DNA of 64,000 nucleotides from Anthocerotibacter panamensis C109 (GTDB lineage: Bacteria; Cyanobacteriota; Cyanobacteriia; Gloeobacterales; Anthocerotibacteraceae): NCBI RefSeq assembly GCF_018389385.1, contig NZ_CP062698.1, positions 809,501 to 873,500 of the forward strand. Direction: 5' to 3'. The notes under the pieces were generated by a model that worked only from the letters and a program-made list of their open reading frames with translations, had not been told where the DNA came from and did not search any database. Below, piece by piece: positions 34,342 through 44,080 of the stretch. The translations under genes were made by a program, and so were the position numbers. The number at the start of each line of letters is the position of its first letter. The stretch's first letter is position 1.

Positions 34342-34842
34342 ATGTATAAGAAGATTTTGGTGGCGATAGACCGCTCCGCGCATAGTCTGGCTGCTTTTGA
34401 GGCTGCATTGCACCAAGCGCTTCAGAGCACGGCGGAGTTAGTGCTCTTGGGGGTTGTGGAGGTTCCGGTTTTGGTCGATACAGCTGGACTCTACGTCCAA
34501 TCCTACACCAGTCAGTTATTGGAGGTTCAAGAGGAACAGCGCCGGTCTTTGGAGCGGTTTCTTGACGAACTGGAAGAACGAGCGCTTCGTGTGCAGGTCC
34601 GGGTAACCCGTCTACAACCGGTAGGTTCGCCCGGTCCTATCATCTGCGCTGAAGCCCGCAGACAAGGCACGGACCTCATTGTGCTAGGCCGACGTGGACT
34701 CAGCGGGCTCAAGGAGTTCTTGCTGGGCAGTGTCAGCAACTATGTGGTCCACCATGCGCTGTGTACGGTGCTGGTTGTTCAGGGCACAGGGGTCTCTTCA
34801 GAAGAACATTCCTTGCTGCACCGCAACGCAGTCCAGGACTAG
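34342..34842 (+). CDS. Universal stress protein family (UspA-like)
   Basis: The start is set at the ATG at 34342 (MYKKILVAIDRS), preceded by AGGAGGC; it gives 166 residues. The first strand KILVAIDRS and the C-terminal GRRGLSGLKEFLLGSVS match the G-2X-G-9X-G(S/T) ATP-binding motif, so this is the ATP-binding subclass. These cytoplasmic proteins respond to stress and often pair with transporters, whose activity they may gate. The convergent APC permease ends 2 nt away. Confidence 0.9.
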   Translation: MYKKILVAIDRSAHSLAAFEAALHQALQSTAELVLLGVVEVPVLVDTAGLYVQSYTSQLLEVQEEQRRSLERFLDELEERALRVQVRVTRLQPVGSPGPIICAEARRQGTDLIVLGRRGLSGLKEFLLGSVSNYVVHHALCTVLVVQGTGVSSEEHSLLHRNAVQD

Positions 34843-34843
34843 G

Positions 34844-36817
34844 TCAGTCGCTCATCAGGAAAATCCGTGGTCGTATATCGTCTTCATCCGTCCATTCCCA
34901 ATAGCGGACGAGGATTTGATAGACCATGATCCCCGTCTCACCCTCTCCGAACAAGATGTACTGCCAGGATTGGGAGGCCATATTTTTGCGGGTGAGCCCC
35001 AAAAACAGGGAGATAGGGTCGATTAATTCGCTCAGATAAGCGATGGCATTGGCTAGAGCGACCGCCCCTTCGACTTCGACGGTATAGTCCTCCCCGTTGC
35101 GGCGTACTTGGACTCTGAGGCCGCTCAGGAAGTCGCTGCGGTCGTCGCGCAAGGTGACGTGCATAAAAGCAAAAGGACCTTTGACGTTGTAGTACTTGCA
35201 GATCTGCTCGCGTTTGCGGGCGCGGCTCACCGGATCATTGCTGATGAGCGGGACCAGACAGACGCGGCGTTGGCGTAACTCCGGCCAGATTTCGATGGTG
35301 GGGTCATCGGCCAAAGCAACTTGCTCGACCCGTAGTTCTGTGGAGCGCTGCCAGCGTGAAACGCCTCCGATAATGAGGATAGCGGCAATAAAGATAGTAG
35401 CAATGATGATCCCATCCGGGCGTTCGCGGATATTTTCCAAGAAGGTATAAGTAAAGACAGCCGTGACTACCCAGAAGTAGCGGTTTAACAGACGTAGTTT
35501 GCCCGAGCCCGTCTCGCGGGCCTCGCGCCCCAGCGCCAAGGAAACAGCGACAGAGGCAGAAACAATCAAGGCCAGGACCCCGGTGGCATAGGCACCGCCT
35601 TGAGCTTCTACATCCGCCTTAAAGATCATCGTCACCAAGAAGTTGATAGCAAGCAAGACCAGGACCAGGGGCCGATTATAGTTGACCCAGGCCGGGACCA
35701 TCCCAAAGCGTGGCAAGTAGCGCGGGATGAGATTGAGCATCCCAGCCATCGCTGAAGCCCCGGCGAACCAGAGAATAGCAATGGTCGAGAGGTCGTAGAC
35801 GGACCCAAAGACATCCCCCAGTAGTCTATGGCCCAGATACGACAAAGCCCGCCCTGACGCTGCACCCCCCTCGGCATAGTCACTCGCGGGGATGAGCAAG
35901 GTAGTGACGAAACTCGAGGTCATCAAAAGCCCACTCATGAGCACTGCCGCACTGATGAGTAAGGAGCGGGTGCCCCGCACACGGCCCTCGGGCACCGCCG
36001 CAGTTATATCTTCGGGGTCGCCCTTGACTTGGGGCATGACCGATACCCCGGTCTCAAAGCCACTCAAGCCCAGCGCCAGTTTTGGAAACGTGAGTCCAGC
36101 AAAAATCAACAACGCCGTCCAGTCGCCCTTGAGCGCGAGGGCTGTTTGCCAGTTAGCAAAGGCTTCGGGATGCTGGGCAATCTCGCTAAAACTGCGGACC
36201 AGCACAACGATATTGAGCAGAATATAGGGCACCCCCACAATGACCGCGACGCCAACCGCCTCCGAGAAACCCAACAGGAAGACCACAGCCAACACCGTCA
36301 GTAAAAAGAGGGTGATGGGTATTGGGAAAGCAGCGAAATAAGGCTCCAGGAAGGGATTGTGGACGACATGTTCGGCGGCGTCGGAGGCTGAGAGCGTCAT
36401 CGTAATAATAAAATCGGTACTGGCAAAGCCGAGTAGTGCCAGGACGAAGAGTTTCCCGCCCCAGCCCGGAATGAGTTTCTCTAGCATGGCAATAGAGCCC
36501 TGACCGATAAAAGACCGGCGGGCGACCTGCATGTAGACGGGTAAGGCTCCACCCAAGGTGACCAGAATCAACAGCAGGGTCGCCAGAGGAGAGATAGCCC
36601 CAGCAGCGAGCAGGGCAATCCCAGGCTGATAGCCCAGGGTCGAGAAATAATCCACCCCAGTGAGCCAGAACACTGCATACCAGGGCTTGGTCTCGCCCTC
36701 GTGGTGGTGCCCCCCCTGAGGGCCACCCTTCTTCAACCATTTACCCAATGGGTCCGTAGGTTGCGAATTTGCCTCAACGGGCAAAAGCGGAATTGTTTTT
36801 AAGGGTGGTGATTGCAT
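34844..36817 (-). CDS. APC-superfamily amino-acid/cation permease
   Basis: 657 residues. The N-terminal cytoplasmic part has a HHHEGE cluster, then about 12 hydrophobic helices from residue 47 (AVFWLTGVDYFSTLGYQPGI) to about 490. A soluble C-terminal domain of about 160 residues follows (ending RYWEWTDEDDIRPRIFLMSD). The PGI in the first helix and FASTDFIITMTLSASDAAEH fit APC-type permeases. The substrate cannot be told; the soluble tail may bind a regulator such as the adjacent universal stress or P-II protein. It is convergent with the usp gene at 2 nt. Confidence 0.8.
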   Translation of the reverse strand: MQSPPLKTIPLLPVEANSQPTDPLGKWLKKGGPQGGHHHEGETKPWYAVFWLTGVDYFSTLGYQPGIALLAAGAISPLATLLLILVTLGGALPVYMQVARRSFIGQGSIAMLEKLIPGWGGKLFVLALLGFASTDFIITMTLSASDAAEHVVHNPFLEPYFAAFPIPITLFLLTVLAVVFLLGFSEAVGVAVIVGVPYILLNIVVLVRSFSEIAQHPEAFANWQTALALKGDWTALLIFAGLTFPKLALGLSGFETGVSVMPQVKGDPEDITAAVPEGRVRGTRSLLISAAVLMSGLLMTSSFVTTLLIPASDYAEGGAASGRALSYLGHRLLGDVFGSVYDLSTIAILWFAGASAMAGMLNLIPRYLPRFGMVPAWVNYNRPLVLVLLAINFLVTMIFKADVEAQGGAYATGVLALIVSASVAVSLALGREARETGSGKLRLLNRYFWVVTAVFTYTFLENIRERPDGIIIATIFIAAILIIGGVSRWQRSTELRVEQVALADDPTIEIWPELRQRRVCLVPLISNDPVSRARKREQICKYYNVKGPFAFMHVTLRDDRSDFLSGLRVQVRRNGEDYTVEVEGAVALANAIAYLSELIDPISLFLGLTRKNMASQSWQYILFGEGETGIMVYQILVRYWEWTDEDDIRPRIFLMSD

Positions 36818-36890
36818 GGGTAGCGGGTTGGGTTAGTTTCCTTAGTCTATAAAACATTTTTGGGGGCAGCACGACTCTGTTGGCTCCGGT

Positions 36891-37988
36891 TCAGGAAAAG
36901 GGCACGAATTTTCCCTGGACGATACGGAAAATTTGGAAGGGGGCTTTGACCAGATCGCCCTTGGAATCAAAAGTAAAAGTGCCGCCCAAGCCAGGGAAGT
37001 CTTTGGTTTGGGCGACGCGCTCGAGCACTGCTTGGCGCTCAGGCCAGTCCTGACTCGTAGCAGCAGCCAATAAAATCCGCGTAGCATCGTAGGCATAGGG
37101 GGAGTAAGGACCGGGCTCTTGAGCATTGGTCTTGCGGTACGCAGCGGTAAAATTCGCATCAGACACCTGAGCAACGCTGCTGACATAAATTCGGTCGGTT
37201 TGCCTGCCCAAAATTTGGATAAAGCGCTCAATTTTGACGCCATCTCCAGCTAGGACCGATGCCGTGAGCCCCACTTCACGCGCCTGATTGACCAAGAGCC
37301 CCGCCTCGGTATAGACGCCACCAAAAAAAAGCAGATCGGGCTTAAAGCCCTTAATTCGCGTGAGCGTAGCCCGGAAGTCCTTGTCTCCTTGGGCAATCCC
37401 CGCGAACAAAACCACCCGTGCACCCCCCGCGACCATGGTCGAGTTGAACACTTGTGCCAGCCCCTGTCCATAGGCGGTTTTATCGTGCAGGATGGCGACT
37501 GTCCTGGTTTTGAGCCGCTTCAGCGCAAAATCAGCGAGGACCCGGCCTTGTTGATCATCGCGTCCTGCGACCCGAAACACATTGTGGAAGCCCTGCTCCG
37601 TCAAAAGTGGACTGGTGCTAGCAGGGGTGATCATAGCTAGACCCGCCCGCTGATAAATAGCAGAGGCAGGCAAGGAAGCCCCAGAATTGGCGTGCCCGAT
37701 GACCCCCACAAGACCGGGAGTATTGACCAGCTTTTGGGCGACGATCACCGCCTGCCGGGGGTCGGCTTGGTCGTCTGCTGGCACCAGTTCTACCCTCCGT
37801 CCAGCGAGCCCGCCTTGGGCATTGGCCTCAGCCACCGCCAGCTTGGCACCGCCCAGCACATCGTCCCCAAAAGCCGCATTGGGACCGGATAGTGGAGCAG
37901 CCACACCGATGAGGACTTGGCTTGATTTGCTAGCTGCGCAGGCCGTCAAGCCGAAGGCAAGCAGCAGCGCGAGGAGCGTCAGGCGCAC
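36891..37988 (-). CDS. Branched-chain amino acid-type ABC transporter substrate-binding lipoprotein
   Basis: 365 residues. Signal peptide with lipobox LTAC (Cys17 is the lipidated residue). The mature part is a periplasmic-binding-protein type 1 fold: IGVAAPLSGPNAAFGDDVLG, GVIGHANSGASLPASAIYQ and VAILHDKTAYGQGLA are classic LivJ/Peripla_BP_6 elements. It captures amino acids or a related solute for an ABC importer; the permease and ATPase genes are not here. Its first 10 nt overlap the methyltransferase gene upstream, so the two are co-transcribed. Confidence 0.88.
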   Translation of the reverse strand: MRLTLLALLLAFGLTACAASKSSQVLIGVAAPLSGPNAAFGDDVLGGAKLAVAEANAQGGLAGRRVELVPADDQADPRQAVIVAQKLVNTPGLVGVIGHANSGASLPASAIYQRAGLAMITPASTSPLLTEQGFHNVFRVAGRDDQQGRVLADFALKRLKTRTVAILHDKTAYGQGLAQVFNSTMVAGGARVVLFAGIAQGDKDFRATLTRIKGFKPDLLFFGGVYTEAGLLVNQAREVGLTASVLAGDGVKIERFIQILGRQTDRIYVSSVAQVSDANFTAAYRKTNAQEPGPYSPYAYDATRILLAAATSQDWPERQAVLERVAQTKDFPGLGGTFTFDSKGDLVKAPFQIFRIVQGKFVPFS

Positions 37989-38764
37989 AGTTCTTTACGG
38001 TAGCAGCGACCGCCACTGAGATAGGGGTGAAAGACTTCCAGAAAGTGCTGCCGCAAGGTCCCATAAAACTTAGCTACAGTCTGGGGTTGCTCCCGATAAT
38101 CCAGATGGAAGGGATATTCCCGGTCAAATCCCTGGAAGAAATACCAATTGGTGACAAGGCACCCCCCGGTCTGCAAGGAGTCATAGAACTGGAGCAGTTG
38201 CGCACTGGGGTCGGGTAGGTGCTCCAAGACATCAAAGCACAAGATGGTATCAAAGGACTCCTCAGCTAAGACAGCAGCTTGACAGATGATTTTATCGGTC
38301 AGGCCCAACTGACTGGCTCGATATTCCACAAACGCTTGATGTCTGGGGTTGATATCGCAGTAGACGACCTGCGTCACCTTTGGACACTGCGCCGCTGCCA
38401 AGGAATGCGTCCCAATCCCGCCTCCGAAATCCAAGACCCGCCCCTGAGCGAAATCAGCCACAAGGCGCACCGTATTACCGATATAGTCCTGGGGATTGGT
38501 CAGGTGCCATGCGGCGAGGTCGAAGAAATAAGCATCGCCCACATGGCTTCCATAAAACTGAGTCCACCGGTCCCAACTGAAGTCCCGCTGCCCCAATTGC
38601 GCCAAGGCCCGACAGCCGGACTCCAGGAGCGGCGTGAGTTGAGCTGTTTCCAGGCCCAAAAACTCCTGGAGATGGAGCTTTAGGGCGAAGGCATCTTGCC
38701 AGAATTCGTTGAGAAAAAGAGGACTCGGAGCAATTCCCATAAATCTTCCCTGGGGCTGAAGCAT
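37979..38764 (-). CDS. Class I SAM-dependent methyltransferase
   Basis: 261 residues (an internal ATG at residue 9 is an alternative start). Motif I is RVLDFGGGIGTHSLAAA, motif II VVYCDINPRH and motif IV FDTILCFDVLEHLPDP. A helical N-terminal domain of about 120 residues precedes the Rossmann part and probably recognises the substrate. The substrate is unknown. It overlaps the substrate-binding lipoprotein gene by 10 nt, but no functional link is evident. Confidence 0.8.
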   Translation of the reverse strand: MLQPQGRFMGIAPSPLFLNEFWQDAFALKLHLQEFLGLETAQLTPLLESGCRALAQLGQRDFSWDRWTQFYGSHVGDAYFFDLAAWHLTNPQDYIGNTVRLVADFAQGRVLDFGGGIGTHSLAAAQCPKVTQVVYCDINPRHQAFVEYRASQLGLTDKIICQAAVLAEESFDTILCFDVLEHLPDPSAQLLQFYDSLQTGGCLVTNWYFFQGFDREYPFHLDYREQPQTVAKFYGTLRQHFLEVFHPYLSGGRCYRKELCA

Positions 38765-38852
38765 CAGAAATGGCTTTATGATTGTATCAGGGGCAGTAGG
38801 AACCGTTTACGACCTGCTTCGAGCTACACTAAAAAAACACCAGGAGCAGGGC

Positions 38853-39584
38853 ATGAAGCACGTACGGTGGTTGGTTCTTTTAGTATTGGCAGGGCCGCCG
38901 GTAGCGGCACAGCCCGAGCTGGTTCAAGCTATCGGTCAGGCGGACGAAGCCTCGTCTCATCAAGATCTCACCGCCTTGATGCGTTTTTATAGCCCTGATT
39001 TCAAAAATAACGACGGACTGGACAAAACCCAACTTGCCGAAGCGCTGACCAACCTCTGGAAGAACCTCAAGACTCCTGTCTATAAGACGGAAGTTTTAGA
39101 GATCAAGCCCCAAGACTCCGGTATCGCTCTAGCCCACACCCGCACCCAGGTGACGGGGCGCTGGCAGCAAGACCATTTCGCTTTTGACCTGACCAGTTCG
39201 CTAGAAGCTGAGAGTAGCTGGAAAAAAGAGGGCAATAGCTGGAAACTAATCAGCCAGACCGTCCAGACCGAGCGCACGGAGATCAAGAACGGGGAAGAGC
39301 CGCCCCAGACTAGTCTCAACATCCCAGCCACCGTCAAGGCGGGCAAGAACTATGAACTCGAAGCCATCCTGACCAAACCTTTGGACGAGTATGTCCTAGG
39401 TGGGATCAAGCAGTTCAAGGCGGGGGCTACCTCCCCAGAAGCGGTGGACCTCGGGGGGCTCCAATCGGGGGGGTTCTTCAAGAAGAACAGCGTCCCCAGC
39501 CTTAAAGAAGACCAATTGGTCACCTTGGGCTTTGTCCAGGGCAACGGGATGTACTTCGTGACCCAGCGCATCAAAGTTAATTAA
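38853..39584 (+). CDS. Exported NTF2/SnoaL-like protein
   Basis: The start is chosen at MKHVRWLVLLVLAGPPVAAQ (38853), a signal peptide with a VAAQ cleavage site; upstream codons of the longer frame lack coding character. The mature protein (about 223 residues) starts with a SnoaL/DUF4440-like cone fold (AIGQADEASSHQDLTALMRF, YSPDFKN) and ends in a beta domain. Such domains bind small hydrophobic ligands. It is probably periplasmic. It stands alone with no operon partner. Confidence 0.7.
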   Translation: MKHVRWLVLLVLAGPPVAAQPELVQAIGQADEASSHQDLTALMRFYSPDFKNNDGLDKTQLAEALTNLWKNLKTPVYKTEVLEIKPQDSGIALAHTRTQVTGRWQQDHFAFDLTSSLEAESSWKKEGNSWKLISQTVQTERTEIKNGEEPPQTSLNIPATVKAGKNYELEAILTKPLDEYVLGGIKQFKAGATSPEAVDLGGLQSGGFFKKNSVPSLKEDQLVTLGFVQGNGMYFVTQRIKVN

Positions 39585-39623
39585 GCTTTTTATTGAGCGT
39601 ATTGCCAAAGAAGCAAGTGTTGT

Positions 39624-39983
39624 TCAATCCTGCAAAGCTTCCTGCAAAGCCTCCAGGCAACGCGCCGCACGCGGATGTTGGGGGTCAAGTAAGAGCGCCC
39701 GTCGCCAGGAGGCTACCGCTTGAGGCCAATCCTCGGTCAGAGCGGCTAGGCGACCGGCTAAGTCATGAAAATCAGCACTCCGTTGATGTAGCGCCAAGGC
39801 TTGAGCGTTGGCGGTCTGTGCTGCGGAGTAGCGCTCTTGATCGAGCAGATTAAGGGCTTGACGATAGTGCCAGAGCGCCCGGTCATGGACCTGAATCAAG
39901 GCTGCGAGGTCAGCGCCACAGCGCCGACAGGTAAATCCTTCACCATGGGGGCGATAGACCGCCCGACATACTGGACAGTCCAT
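39624..39983 (-). CDS. Zinc-ribbon TPR-like protein, 119 aa
   Basis: The N-terminal zinc ribbon has Cys3-x2-Cys6 and Cys19-x2-Cys22. Two to three TPR-like helical pairs follow (ALWHYRQALNLLDQERYSAA, then DWPQAVASWRRALLLDPQHP). It is cytoplasmic. It follows the dnaK remnant by 2 nt on the same strand and belongs to the conserved cyanobacterial chaperone-linked cluster of TPR proteins. Inference: an adaptor for the now broken Hsp70. The exact role is unknown. Confidence 0.65.
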   Translation of the reverse strand: MDCPVCRAVYRPHGEGFTCRRCGADLAALIQVHDRALWHYRQALNLLDQERYSAAQTANAQALALHQRSADFHDLAGRLAALTEDWPQAVASWRRALLLDPQHPRAARCLEALQEALQD

Positions 39984-39985
39984 GG

Positions 39986-41403
39986 CTATTCGCTGCGCGT
40001 GCTGGTGTAATACAAGAAATCTTCTAACTCAATGCGCAACTGAACCAACGCAACTTCTTGGTCAAGGCGCACAGCTTCCTGAATACGCATAAGCAGGTCT
40101 TGCAATGCTTCTACCTGCTCTGACTCCAGGGTTGACAGCAGGTGATGGGCTTGTTGGATCAGACCACCCATCTCTCCTTCTATGACCGGAGCTTCTTCAG
40201 ACGCAAGGTCCGTTTCTAGTGCTTCAAGTTCATGGTCCTTGAAAAGCACTTCTAGGTCAGATCTAGCCTGGAGAAGTTCATGGCTTGAGCGCCGACGGGT
40301 CGAAGTGTTGCTGACCATCAGGGAATTTTGCTGGCCTTGGCCCTTCTGCGTCGCAGTCACCGTCAGGATACCGTTGAGGTCGAAGTCGAAGTGGAATAGA
40401 CCTCAGAGCGCGAAACCGGTACAACCGTGTTGCGCGGGATGATCACGCTAAAGAATCCCAGGATCGGGCCAAAGGGGGTGTCAATTGCCGAAGCGATACC
40501 CAAAGAATGCGGCATCACATCCACCAAAATGACCTCAACAGGTTCCCCGACCAAAACTCCGGCTTGGAGCGCTGCGCCCATCGCTACACAGAGGTCTGGT
40601 TGGATGCCGTCGATGGGCCTCTGTCCGAGATGTTCCGCCACCATATTTTGGACCAGGAGGATGCGCGTCGAGCCCCCAACCAGGATCACCCGGTCCAATT
40701 GTTCAGTCTCCATCTGAGCGTCTTGGAGCACCCGGTCAATCGCACTTAAGGTTTCAAGCAGTAGCGGACGGAGTAGCCGCTCAAAATCAGTGCGGGGAAC
40801 TTCCGTCTCTAAGTGGAGCGCAGCCGTGCCTTGAGTCGCCAGGAAGGCTTCGCGTATAGCCACAAAGCTGTGTTGGCTCAGGTGAATTTTGGCCTGCTCG
40901 GCGGCATGCAACAGCCGCGCCTGAGTCTGCGGGTCATCGGGGACTACCACCCCATGCTCTTGATAAAAAATATCCGCCAAATGCACCTGTAGGGCTCGGT
41001 CAAAATCGTCGCCTCCCAGCCGGTTGTTGCCATGGCTAGCGAGTACTTCGGTGATGTCACCGGTAATCTCGACAATCGATACGTCAAAAGTCCCGCCCCC
41101 CAAATCATATACCAGCACCCGTTCGGTATCCTCAGATTGGGCCGTGTAGGTCAGTGCTGCTGCCGTAGGTTCATTGATGATCCTGAGAACTTCAAGACCA
41201 GCGATCTCCCCAGCCTCTTTGGTCGCCTGCCGCTGAGCATCCGTGAAGTAGGCAGGGACGGTGATGACAGCCTGTGTGACAGGCTCACCCAAGGCGGTTT
41301 CCGCCCGTTGTTTCAAGGCTTTGAGGATGATCGCGGAGATCTCCTGGGGAAGGTAGCTGCGGTCGCCTAGGGGGGGCCGGTGGTCAGTTCTCATCCAGAG
41401 CAT
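39986..41403 (-). pseudogene. Broken dnaK-type Hsp70 gene (N-terminal truncation and internal deletion)
   Basis: The frame from 41403 has [23 protein letters not shown] and [10 protein letters not shown] and is clearly DnaK-like, but it starts at [20 protein letters not shown]. About 100 residues, including the phosphate-1 loop DLGTT, are therefore missing. After RSEVYSTS the sequence slips in a TCGACTTCGAC repeat. The expected [15 protein letters not shown] continues in another frame (39986-40360), with about 50 residues of the substrate-binding domain lost. The C-terminal helical lid is still readable. The 5' end overlaps the TPR gene's stop. Functionally it should be dead as an ATPase chaperone, though a truncated product could be made. 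Confidence 0.75.
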
Positions 41404-42403
41404 GGCAAAGATTGACCACTAATTGGGGGTGGAACGGTGGATCGAGGACCAGCGGTTTCCAAAATTCCTCCGCGCATTCAGGTTGCCCCTCGGTCAGGGC
41501 CTGTTGACCGGCCAGGGTCATGAGGGGACGGTAAAGGTTTGCCAACTCCGGGTAACGCGTTGAGCGCCGGTTGAGTTTCAAAAAGGTATGGCCTGCATCG
41601 TGAAATTTGCCTTGTTCGATAAGCCGCACTGTATTCAAGACGAGCAAGGGTTCGCGCGGTACGGTACTGTCTGGTTGTGGTGCGCCCAAGTCCAGACTTC
41701 CGGTGTGGGCTTGCTGGAGCGCAAGTAACCGCATGGGGGCCAGACCGTGGTTGACAACCTTCCGACTGCCTAACGTCAGGGTCTTAGCAGCTCCTGCCCA
41801 ATCGCTTAGCCTCTGTTGGGTATAGGCTATCCAGCTTGAGGGGCTGTCTCCTGGCGTCAAGGGGCGCTTAAGTTTTTGCAGGTGCGCTAGAGCAGTCTCG
41901 GGAGAATCCGCCTGGAGGTCCAAAACTCCCCACGCCCAGTTCAAGGTCGCTGCCGGGAAGCGCTTAGTCTGATGGGTGAGCAGGTCTCTGACCATGGTGT
42001 ACTCATGTTTGAGCAGCAAAAGTTTTAGGTAGCAGACTGCATAGTCCTTGGGGAGTTCTTCGCGTACAAAAGCAGTGCGGATGAGATCTAATGCAGTGTT
42101 GAGGCCCTTGACTCCCTCTGTGAGCAGACAGCGTGCGAGCCAATAGTGGGTTTCGCCCTTGAGCCCCAAAGTTAATGCCTGACGGAAGGAATTTTCAGCT
42201 CTTTTGATTTTGCCCTGCTGAAACTCTTGCTGCCCTTGCAATAACCAAATATTGGCCTCCGGGGTCGCAAATTGGAGGTCGGGTCGGGTGCGCCGAGACT
42301 TCTGCATCGCTTCTAGGGCTTCTCGATAGCGCTGCTGCTGTAGCGTCTCTTCTGGAGTCAGACTCGCTGGGGCAGCCTTGCCTTGGGAAGGTTTGGATCG
42401 CAT
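41384..42403 (-). CDS. TPR-type protein next to the dnaK remnant
   Basis: 339 residues, almost all helical with TPR-like pairs: [20 protein letters not shown], then [20 protein letters not shown]. Its basic, Gln/Ser-rich start is typical of a cyanobacterial TPR protein found beside an Hsp70 gene. It ends [14 protein letters not shown], with the stop inside the dnaK remnant (20-nt overlap in another frame). The C-terminus may therefore have been shortened by the deletion that removed the dnaK 5' end. Function unknown; probably an Hsp70 partner or tetratricopeptide scaffold. Confidence 0.6.
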   Translation of the reverse strand: MRSKPSQGKAAPASLTPEETLQQQRYREALEAMQKSRRTRPDLQFATPEANIWLLQGQQEFQQGKIKRAENSFRQALTLGLKGETHYWLARCLLTEGVKGLNTALDLIRTAFVREELPKDYAVCYLKLLLLKHEYTMVRDLLTHQTKRFPAATLNWAWGVLDLQADSPETALAHLQKLKRPLTPGDSPSSWIAYTQQRLSDWAGAAKTLTLGSRKVVNHGLAPMRLLALQQAHTGSLDLGAPQPDSTVPREPLLVLNTVRLIEQGKFHDAGHTFLKLNRRSTRYPELANLYRPLMTLAGQQALTEGQPECAEEFWKPLVLDPPFHPQLVVNLCHALDEN

Positions 42404-42626
42404 ATCGATTCCCCCGTTTCAGCGTAATCTATTGCAGGTTGGAACCTGCTAGGTTTGACTATCCTTCCCCTCTTTGAAGGGAGCACTTAGGATGAGGCAA
42501 GTGTTTACAGATTATACTGTCAGCCTCCTGGGATCTTGCACCGGACCAAAGGGGATTCATTTATTGCGACATTTATTGCAGACCACCTGCGTCACCACCA
42601 CGCGCAGTTATCAGGAGACTGAAGCC

Positions 42627-42962
42627 ATGACAGAATACATCCAAGTCCTGACCACTACCCCTGACCAGACTCATGCCCAAGACCTTGCTCAGAAGTTGGT
42701 GGAGCAGAAATTAGCAGGCTGTGTCCAGATACTCGGACCCATCACCAGCACCTACCGCTGGCAAGGTGCCATCGAGACGGCAACCGAATGGCTCTGCATC
42801 ATTAAGAGCCGCAACGATCTCTATCCTGTTCTCGAACACACTATCCGAGCTAACCACCCCTACGCTGTACCGGAGGTCTTGGCTGTCGCGGTTGTAGCAG
42901 GCAGTGCGGGCTATCTTGGCTGGCTGGAGGGTGCCCTTCTCAGGAGGGAGGCCCATCTGTGA
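42627..42962 (+). CDS. cutA: Divalent cation tolerance protein CutA
   Basis: The start is chosen at MTEYIQVLTT (42627), which gives 111 residues, the usual CutA length; the upstream 50 codons lack homology. KLVEQKLAGCVQIL, then ITSTYRWQGAIETATEWLCI and HPYAVPEVLAV are the trimer-core and signature elements. CutA is a stable cytoplasmic trimer linked to copper and divalent-metal tolerance, with an uncertain molecular role. Its 3' end overlaps the convergent rpaB gene by 23 nt. Confidence 0.93.
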   Translation: MTEYIQVLTTTPDQTHAQDLAQKLVEQKLAGCVQILGPITSTYRWQGAIETATEWLCIIKSRNDLYPVLEHTIRANHPYAVPEVLAVAVVAGSAGYLGWLEGALLRREAHL

Positions 42963-43671
42963 TCCGTTGGAAGAGATAACCCGTGCCCCGCGCCGTCAGG
43001 ATCAACTCCGGGTTAGCGGGGTCATTCTCCAACTTGGAGCGCAGCCGCGAGATATGTACATCTACCACACGGGTGTCCACATGCCGGTCTACGTCATAAC
43101 CCCAGACCGCCTTGAGAATATCTCCACGCGAAAACGCTTCCCCAGAACGACTGACCAGTAGCTCTAACAGTGAGAACTCCATGCCCGTGAGCCGGACTCG
43201 CTCGTTGCCCTTGAAGACCTGACGGCGGTTGGTGTCGATTTTGACATCGCCCACTACCATGACCCCGGAACTAGGAATGCCATTGCCGATGGTCGTGCGG
43301 TCGAGGCGGCGCAGGACCGAGCGGATCCGTGCTTCCAACTCCTTGGGTGAAAAAGGCTTGACCACATAGTCGTCTGCACCCAATTCCAAGCCAGTGATCC
43401 GGTCGGCTACGTCCGAGAGGGCCGTGAGCATAATGATGGGCACGTCCGAACTTTTACGCAATTCCTGGCAGACCCCATAGCCATCAATACGGGGCATCAT
43501 GACATCCAGAACAACCAAGTCCGGCTGCTCCCGATGGAACGTGATGAGGGCTTCCTCTCCGTCAGCGGCAGTCACTACGTCGTAGCCGATCATCGAGAGA
43601 CGGGTTTCGAGAATCCGCCGGATGCTTGCTTCATCGTCTACAACCAGAATTTTTTCCTTAGTATTGCTCAA
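42940..43671 (-). CDS. rpaB: OmpR-family response regulator RpaB (Ycf27)
   Basis: 243 residues. Receiver domain: acidic pocket DD (12-13), phospho-acceptor Asp56 in LVVLDVMMP, and Lys in DDYVVKPFSPKEL. Winged-helix output domain: GDVKIDTNRRQVFKG, MEFSLLELLVSRSGEAFSR, VDVHISRLRSKLE. The whole sequence is very close in pattern to cyanobacterial RpaB, the essential regulator of high-light and photosystem genes that binds HLR1 sites and is phosphorylated by Hik33/NblS. A 400-nt AT-rich region lies upstream. It is convergent with cutA (23-nt overlap). Confidence 0.92.
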   Translation of the reverse strand: MSNTKEKILVVDDEASIRRILETRLSMIGYDVVTAADGEEALITFHREQPDLVVLDVMMPRIDGYGVCQELRKSSDVPIIMLTALSDVADRITGLELGADDYVVKPFSPKELEARIRSVLRRLDRTTIGNGIPSSGVMVVGDVKIDTNRRQVFKGNERVRLTGMEFSLLELLVSRSGEAFSRGDILKAVWGYDVDRHVDTRVVDVHISRLRSKLENDPANPELILTARGTGYLFQRITDGPPS

Positions 43672-44080
43672 GTCTCACCATCCTCACCAGAATTGTCGTT
43701 GACGCTTCGCACACAACTTGAACTTCATCCCAGATCGGGGGAGAACTGACCTATAGGCCGCTCGATTATCCAATTCCCCCTCACACCAGTTTGCACGGGC
43801 ACGCTTGGGGCGGAGTTGACTTCCTTTCCCACCCGGTAAACTGCATTCAATATTATTTATTAGTGTATCAAAAAAGTATTAAAAATTCGTATTTTTTGGG
43901 GCTCTGTAGTAATTTTTAGGCTGATTTCAATTAGAGGCCCTATTTGCGGGGATCAGTATAGCGAGCAGAGCAGTTGATGATACATATCTTATATTTTCTT
44001 TACACTTGCTATTAGTAAGCTTTTTTACCTATGCCTCTTGACAACTCCGGTAAAGTAGGTGAAGTCTTTCACTTTTCGTC
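43672..44080. promoter_or_regulatory. Divergent AT-rich promoter region between rpaB and the antiporter gene
   Basis: 409 nt with no gene. The central part is very AT-rich (long A/T runs around 43850-43910). Towards the antiporter, TTTACA then TATTAG at about 17 nt spacing (near 44000-44020) is a plausible sigma70-type promoter. I see no convincing direct HLR1 repeat for RpaB autoregulation. No known riboswitch pattern is recognisable. Confidence 0.4.

Noticed and set aside
42434-42449. GCAGGTT/AACCTGC hairpin before cutA as a terminator
   Set aside because: A good stem but with no U-run on either strand; may be a regulatory palindrome but cannot be supported further.
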